DNA of 64,000 nt from Rhabdornis inornatus (Eukaryota; Chordata; Aves; Passeriformes; Rhabdornithidae). The notes under the pieces were generated by a model, which was not told where the DNA came from, made no database searches, and saw only the letters and a list, made by a program, of their open reading frames with translations. The stretch spans positions 806,001-870,000 of the forward strand of contig VWZS01003477.1 of assembly GCA_013397075.1 (NCBI GenBank), read 5' to 3'. A program made the translations under genes and the position numbers. This document shows positions 57,976 to 64,000 of the stretch, piece after piece; within the stretch, counting starts at the first letter, position 1; every line of letters begins with the position of its first letter.

Positions 57976-60900
57976 ATGAATTTTTAAATTATTCACTGAT
58001 CTGGTTTGGATTCAGATAAACATTGACCTAAAGATACAATAAATAGGGTGATCTACTACATTGCTTGTTGTGACCTTAGAACAACATAATAGATAAATTC
58101 TTCCTGTAAGGTTAACTGTTGGCCTGCTTCCAAAGGTGTTTCATTCCTGATTTGGACTTAAAAACCTGTGGGAGATATATAGCAGAGAATCTTCAGGTTC
58201 TGGCTAAGCACATTAAGGTTTATCTCTTTCAATTGATTTTTCCTGTATAAAATAGAAATGTAATTGTTAAACTTGTCCTGTATTTGTGGACAGGTCTAGT
58301 TCAGAAATCAGTGTCATGGAAACATGGCCTGGATATTATCTTCATGAAGTAAGTGTACAACAGTTTGATAAATTGCTCTCAAAAACTTATATCTGTAGCT
58401 TTCTGTCAGTCCAAAAGGGCATCTCCTGCAGGATCTTTCATGGGGCAGGCCCTGGCCCAGCTCTTACTCAGTGCTTCAGTTCTGGTTTGAACAGAGGACT
58501 ACAGAATATTCTTGCAAATTTTGCAGCTATTGCCAAGCCAGGAAAGTTGCAAGCACTGGAGAAGATAGCACTGGGAGTCAAAATGCTCTTGACAAATTCA
58601 AGCAAAGAGATAATACAGCTTTCTGTCAATTGACATACTCCTCCTTTGGTGTGGTTTTCATATAAAGAGGGTGCAGAAAGAAAGTGTTATCAAAATCCAG
58701 GTAAAATGCCAAGCCACTTGAGAGGTTAATCACTGTCAAGTAATTTACTTCCAATACTAAGGTTTTGCAAGGATTTAAAGATACTTGAAAAACTGCTTTA
58801 GAGAAATGCTGAAACTACCACAAGAAATGTTCCATCTCAAATCTTCATCAAAATACTTGTAGTTTGGGAGGCTTGTCAGACTTGAAGGCTGCAACCTGAG
58901 AGAACAAGCAGAGAACAGAAGAGTTGTGAGATTAAGACTGCGTATGATTGTGCCATTTACCCACACTGCTAAACTGAATGCAAATTGGAGGAATGAAGTT
59001 GTTGGAAGACAGCACACCTGTGCTTTAAAACCACAGTGGAAAATGGGGACTCAAAGAGGAAACAATCTTCATTGTAAACCCCATTGTCCAGGCTGACCTC
59101 AGTAACAAAATAAAAATACAATAGTAGTAAAATAATTGGCTATTTCAAATTCATTATATTTTAATAATCAAACCACTATTAGTAATGTAAATAAAAAAGT
59201 TTCAAACACTTTTTTTTTGTCAGCATCCTTCTATAATGTTGTCTTTCTTATCGAAGGAAAGAAGCTTATACTTCTCACCACTCTGCAATGCAAAGAGAAG
59301 GGCAGCATAGCTCAACCACCTTTTGTAACAGTTTTAGTGAGCTTTTTCTTCTTGCTCTCAAGAGGGCACCTTTCCCTGCGTTATCTAAATATGCTCTCCC
59401 AGCAAATTCAAGCATCATGTTCTTGATGAAATGTTGTTATTTTTAGAAATAAATGAAGCAGGATACATAATTTCCCCTCCTACCCTTTCTGTTGATGCTT
59501 TTATGGAAAGACCTGTGTTCAGAAGTTAATTGCAGCATCCCAGATTGTGCACAAAATAGGCACTGCAACTGCCAGTGGGTGCTATTGTAAGGGGAAAAGA
59601 AAAGGAACAATGCCATACAAATGTCACTTTGGAGTTCTTTTTTATATCTTATTACCACCCCAGAAAAAGAGAGCTGACTTGTTTGCTACGAAAGGGAGGA
59701 AATGATCTTGCATGATGCCCTGGAAAGGGATGCCTAGGTGAAAGACATGTTACAATTAACAGGGAGTTTTGGATAACAGCTAAGGAAGGAGACAAATTGC
59801 AAAAACGAATTTGCGATGTGGATTTGACCCCGTTTTGAACTTTCACACAACTTTATGTGCTGTTTCACTTAAGATGACAGACTGATAATAGAAACAGAAA
59901 AGTCTTCAATTTCTTCGTCGGTCAATACACCAAGTCTGTTCCCCAAAACCAGCAGGAGTCAAACAAAATGGCATCATTTCACTGTTAGCAGCACTGTCTT
60001 TTTCAGCTGATGTTTGGTCATAGGTTTTCCTTGGGGTGTATTTTCAGAGATCCCCTGGCTTCCTTGTTGCCTCTTTGCTCAAAGTCTCTGGTCTTTCTGC
60101 CTTTCTTCCTCAGATGTGGACACTACCGTGCAAAGCAACAAAGCAGTCTGAACCAGATTTACAATGTGTTGTTGATTTCATTGTAATGTACCTCTCAGCA
60201 CTGGAAGTTTTTGTATAAACAGTACACATTTTGTACTGGTTTTATGTTGTTGTATAAACAGTAGTTTATCCTCTGGCTCCATGCTACAGTGGTGTACACT
60301 TGGAGTTTTGACTCGCAATGAAAAGGTTTGGGATGCTGAATTATCAGCATTATTACCTGAAATGACTCCAGGGTTTCACTTCTGCTATACCAGCTAGCTG
60401 TGGCCTAACAAAAGTACAGCCCATGGTGACACAGTAACATCCTGAAATGGAAAATATTTACCTTGCCTATTCATTCAGTAGAAGCAAACTCTTTCTAATG
60501 CATGTTTTCCCAACACCTGTGTGTGGCACATCTCCAGCTTGGCAATTTGCCTGATGTACTTTGCTGATATCAGCTAGGCTCTGCTTGTCACACACATTTT
60601 ACAGTAAGTTCTGGCAAGCACACTAGCTATCAAATAAGATTAAAATAACTGGTGTTGTTAATGAGTGTCTGCAGGTAAAATATGTGTTTTATAATAATTA
60701 AAATATACCCATCCTTTCAGTACCTTTGAGGTGCATTTGAACATCTGTTTTGTTTCTGGTATTAGAATATCGTCAGACTGTACAAACTAAAGTAATCCTC
60801 TATGTGACAGCTAAAGCAGTTCAGGACAGGAGTTGAGAAGAAGTCAAATTGATCAGACATTCCTGTAACTGGCCAGGGTGCTGAGAGTTAAATTACACAC

Positions 60901-62615
60901 ACACCAGCAATCAATTCACCACATTTTCTGCACTTGAATAGGTGAAGTCAATCTGGCCATTAGTCATTAAAAAGAAATATCCTTTGGTGCCAGTGTGAGG
61001 CACCTTGTACAGTATCTGGAGCTGTGATTCTAGTCCAGCTGGATCCCTTGAGGAGCTTGATCATGCAGACAAAGTTCTCAATCATGAATCTCTCCCTTTG
61101 AGTCAGGAAGGAGCAGGAGGAATAGATATGGGGAGAAAAAAGATTTTTTTTCAGGGGTCTCTACTGGCAGAGCACAGACAGACCCCATTCAGGCGTGCTA
61201 GGCACTCTTCACAGTTACTCAGCCCATTCAGCTTGAGCTCCTGCCAGGGAAGGAGGAAAGCAATGATTGCAACTCCATGGAAACCCAAGGACTGAAGTAA
61301 TAGTAACCCTGAGCTTGAAGAGATGAGACATAATTCCATCAGACCTCATACCAATTGTTCATGTGGGTAATATAGCTTGGACTATGGGTATGTAAAGCAA
61401 GTCCCTTCTATGTGAAACAGAAGTTGTGCTTAATTAAGTGAGAATGCAGTCCCAATACGGTAAAATACAGAGTAAATTAATAGATAAATATAGATAAATA
61501 GCTATTTTCAAAGGAAAACATGCTCAAGCAGTGTTTTCCACTATGCTTTAGTTAGGCTCTCATGCCATTCTCCTTTCCAACTATTGCAGAATATCTGGCA
61601 GCACCTAAGAGTGGTCCTTTATTTGATGGTCACTTCTGGGTGGTGGATTTTACTTTAATAATGTGCACGACTGAGTTCAAAAGCAATGCAGGTTAGTGGC
61701 AAGATCTATATGATAACTAGCAGTACCAGGAGGGAAGAGACAGCTGAAATTATACCTCTCTGTAGTGCATCTTGTCAGGTGTCTCCTCTTTTGTTTCCAG
61801 TTTATGTCTGCTCAGATTTGTGTCTCACAAATCAAGTTACAAAACATTAACCTCCAAAGAGGTGATCAAGTTTGTCTGGCTAGATGTAAAGTGCATCATG
61901 TACAGCACATGACTGCACACTAGCAGTTGTTTGTCAGCCTTTGGAGTTTGAAAAGCTTTTTTTTCTTGGTATTTATCTGTTCATTTTCCTAAAGGTGGCA
62001 TTTGACATTTAAGTGATCATTATCTAGCTCTTCCTTGCCTAAATTTTACCTCAGCTGGGATACAGGGTTAAGACATGCCAATAAATATCTTAAATGCAGT
62101 CTTCTATTCCATGGCCTAAGACTTTATTGATGTATTTTCACTCACATTACTTAAAATGAACTGAAACACCCAAAATCTCCTCTATCCTTAACATAAATGT
62201 GGCCACATGTTTTATGTCCAGAGACAAAGTTCCGGCCTGACTGAAGTGGAAGTTTTGCTGTTGGCTTCACTGTAAGCTGGTATCACTTCAGATCCTCAGA
62301 CCAGGATATACTGTCTTTCCTTGTTTTTTTCTTTACTGGATTATCTGTTAGCAGACTTCAAGGGAAAATAGAAATAGAGCTATGTTTATGCCTCTCAGTG
62401 AGGTTAAATTCCCTCTCTTTTTATTGTTCATAAGATTGCAAGAGAAAAGTCTGCAGAAGACCCAAGAGGAAAAGTAGAGGGCAGAAGGTGTGAATAAGGT
62501 CCTGAGATAAGAAGCAGGGTAAAATGTTCTGTAAATCTATTGTATGCAGTCATTAAGGCATGATAAAAGCTTGACATTTCTCTTCAGCAAGGATAATGAA
62601 GACTGGCCTTTTTAC

Positions 62616-62910
62616 ATAGATTCATGGCACTAATGCCAGAGGGGTTATTAGGTCTGACTTGTGTGATACAAGCCCTTAAATTATGCCCATTAACACTTCT
62701 GTTGAGCTCAGTGTCTTGTATTTTACTGTTGTCATCCAGAAAGACATCTAGTCCTGATGTGATGACCTCCAGACAGAAAATCCACTGATAGCCTTGGTAG
62801 CTTAATCACATTTGCTGTCGCAATGGATACGTTTTTACTTGTACATGCTTAGCCTCAATTTTTGACCATTTCTTTTTATTGTAACTTTCACTGACAGAGT
62901 AAAAGGCATT
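62616..62910 (-). mobile_element. Ancient CR1-family relic (3' end)
   Basis: The stretch starts ATAGATTCATGGCACTAATG, then GCCAGAGGGGTTATTAGGTC and TGACTTGTGTGATACAAGCC. About 60 bp later comes GAAAGACATCTAGTCCTGAT and AAAATCCACTGATAGCCTTG followed by GTAGCTTAATCAC. These follow in order the 3' part of CR1 elements common in turtles and crocodilians (ATAGATTCCAAGGCCAGAAGGGACC..., GAGAATCCACCA...CTTGGTAAATTG). Many substitutions point to great age. By the usual orientation the element reads on the minus strand. Confidence 0.6.
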
Positions 62911-64000
62911 TTGTTTCTTCTTGGTGCCCTGGCCCCTCTGACACACAAAGTGTGTTCACTTTTCACATTGCAATAGAAGGCTGAAGTATTTTTGCTTGTA
63001 TTACCATCCTGAGGAGGTCAAATGCTGAGATGGAGGCATCGCTGCACCGGCCTCAGTATGACCGACACAGAGACAAACTGGGATCCAAAACTGGCTGTGC
63101 CTGTATGCAGAGCTTCAGTTTGGCCTCTTTGTAGAAAATCTGTTCTGAGACAAATACTTGATCTGGTCAAATATCATAATGGTTCCAGAACATTTAAAGA
63201 TGTTATTAGATTTCCAAAGTCAGAATATTTTGTAACAGACTCTGTCTGTCTCAGGTGTGGAAAGCCCACAGCCCATAAAATAGAGTTTCTGTCTGGAACT
63301 TTATTTCAATAGATATGTGGAAGCAAATTTTTTATTCCTTGCTATAAGGGTTATATAGTACTAAGGCTTATGACAGCCTGATACCTTAAAATTGCACTTT
63401 AAAAAAATCCTATTTTGAACTGATTTTCCCTATTCTTTATACCTGGTTTGGTTTAGCACTCCGGGTAGCAAAGGCCATGCCATGAGATAAGGTTTTGATT
63501 GGAGCTCATCTCTGTTTCCATAGGAATAGTAACTTGTTTCAAAGCATTTGTTTGTGATATTTAAAGAGAAAAGGAGAGAGGTTATTTCAGTTTGCTTGAC
63601 AGAATTAATTTATGTGAGCAATATGTTATATTAATGTGTTAACACCCACGCCAGGCACTGTAAATGGCTGCCCAGGTCTTGTAGCCTTTCACCTGAAACA
63701 CTTACCCAGTTTTCTGTGACAGAGAGGAAAACACATCTTCTGGACCTTCCCAAATCAGAGCCCTAATCCCTTTGGTAGTCATTTGCATTTCCAAGTAATT
63801 TCCAATTTTGGGAGACTGTAAAAAGCAAACAGAAGGGCATATTTTGATTCTGACAGCAAATGCTTGACAGTTCGGTGAAAGACATGTGGCAGCTTCAGAT
63901 CTGTAGAACTTCCCTCTGTAGCAGCCACCCTTGGCTCTGTACAAGCTGGTACATGGCACAGAGACTGACTTACAGTAAGGGCAGAACACAGAGGAATAAC

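Larger units (their letters stand above)
41327..64000 (+). other. Probable PHACTR2 intron 1 (no further exon seen)
   Basis: About 22.7 kb of AT-rich DNA without a recognisable coding exon. I looked for the shared PHACTR exon with the basic FKPWKWRKKK motif and did not find it. The region holds low-complexity T/G tracts, a GGGAT microsatellite, an old CR1 relic and several clusters of transcription-factor-like motifs, listed separately. Confidence 0.55.

Noticed and set aside
58286..58633. 115-codon open frame
   Set aside because: Begins with GTG, no recognised domain and no splice context. Length is compatible with chance in 64 kb.
63022..63312. 96-codon ATG-started open frame
   Set aside because: No recognised domain or conserved-looking motif. 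It is probably chance.
63702..63989. Minus-strand frame with CPYC and SPNC, resembling zinc-binding knuckles
   Set aside because: Starts with GTG at the window edge, cysteine spacing fits no zinc family I know, and no splice sites support an exon.

Overview
The window is nuclear DNA from a vertebrate, almost certainly a bird. It carries spliced genes with GT-AG introns, CpG-rich promoters and CR1 retrotransposon copies of the avian type. Three protein-coding genes can be read from their exons: ADAT2 (start only, minus strand), PEX3 (complete, plus strand) and FUCA2 (complete, minus strand). A fourth, PHACTR2 (plus strand), is inferred from one 5' exon. This is the same order and orientation as in the human 6q24 region (ADAT2-PEX3-FUCA2-PHACTR2). 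The species cannot be fixed from the sequence alone.

Layout. 1-3439: probable ADAT2 intron 2. 3440-3766: ADAT2 exons 2 and 1. 3767-3882: a 116-bp bidirectional promoter. 3883-25315: PEX3, 12 coding exons, 369 residues, with a CR1 copy in its first intron. 25316-26435: gap between the convergent PEX3 and FUCA2 genes. 26436-37467: FUCA2, 7 coding exons, 462 residues. 37690-41181: intergenic DNA with a probable solo endogenous-retrovirus LTR and a pentamer array. 41182-41326: candidate PHACTR2 first coding exon in a GC-rich promoter. 41327-64000: no further exon found; probably the long PHACTR2 first intron, with candidate regulatory clusters and a very old CR1 relic.

Functions. ADAT2 is the catalytic subunit of the wobble-position tRNA adenosine deaminase. 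PEX3 is the peroxisomal membrane docking receptor for PEX19. FUCA2 is a secreted GH29 alpha-L-fucosidase. PHACTR2 is a PP1- and actin-binding protein. They are neighbours by conserved synteny and do not form a pathway. Only ADAT2 and PEX3 plausibly share regulation, through their common promoter.

Main caution. Around FUCA2 exon 1 (35167-37689) the sequence contains a false-looking duplication. Three single N bases (35962, 36309, 37532) sit exactly at the edges of two repeated blocks. The pieces can be reordered into one continuous locus by their overlaps, so the present order of the FUCA2 upstream region should not be trusted. The strongest non-gene signals are this misassembly, the compact ADAT2/PEX3 promoter, a cluster of AP-1 sites with an octamer at 43285-43459, an inverted pair of GATA sites at 55205-55225, and a 275-codon open frame antisense to FUCA2. 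I found no clearly new biological system.
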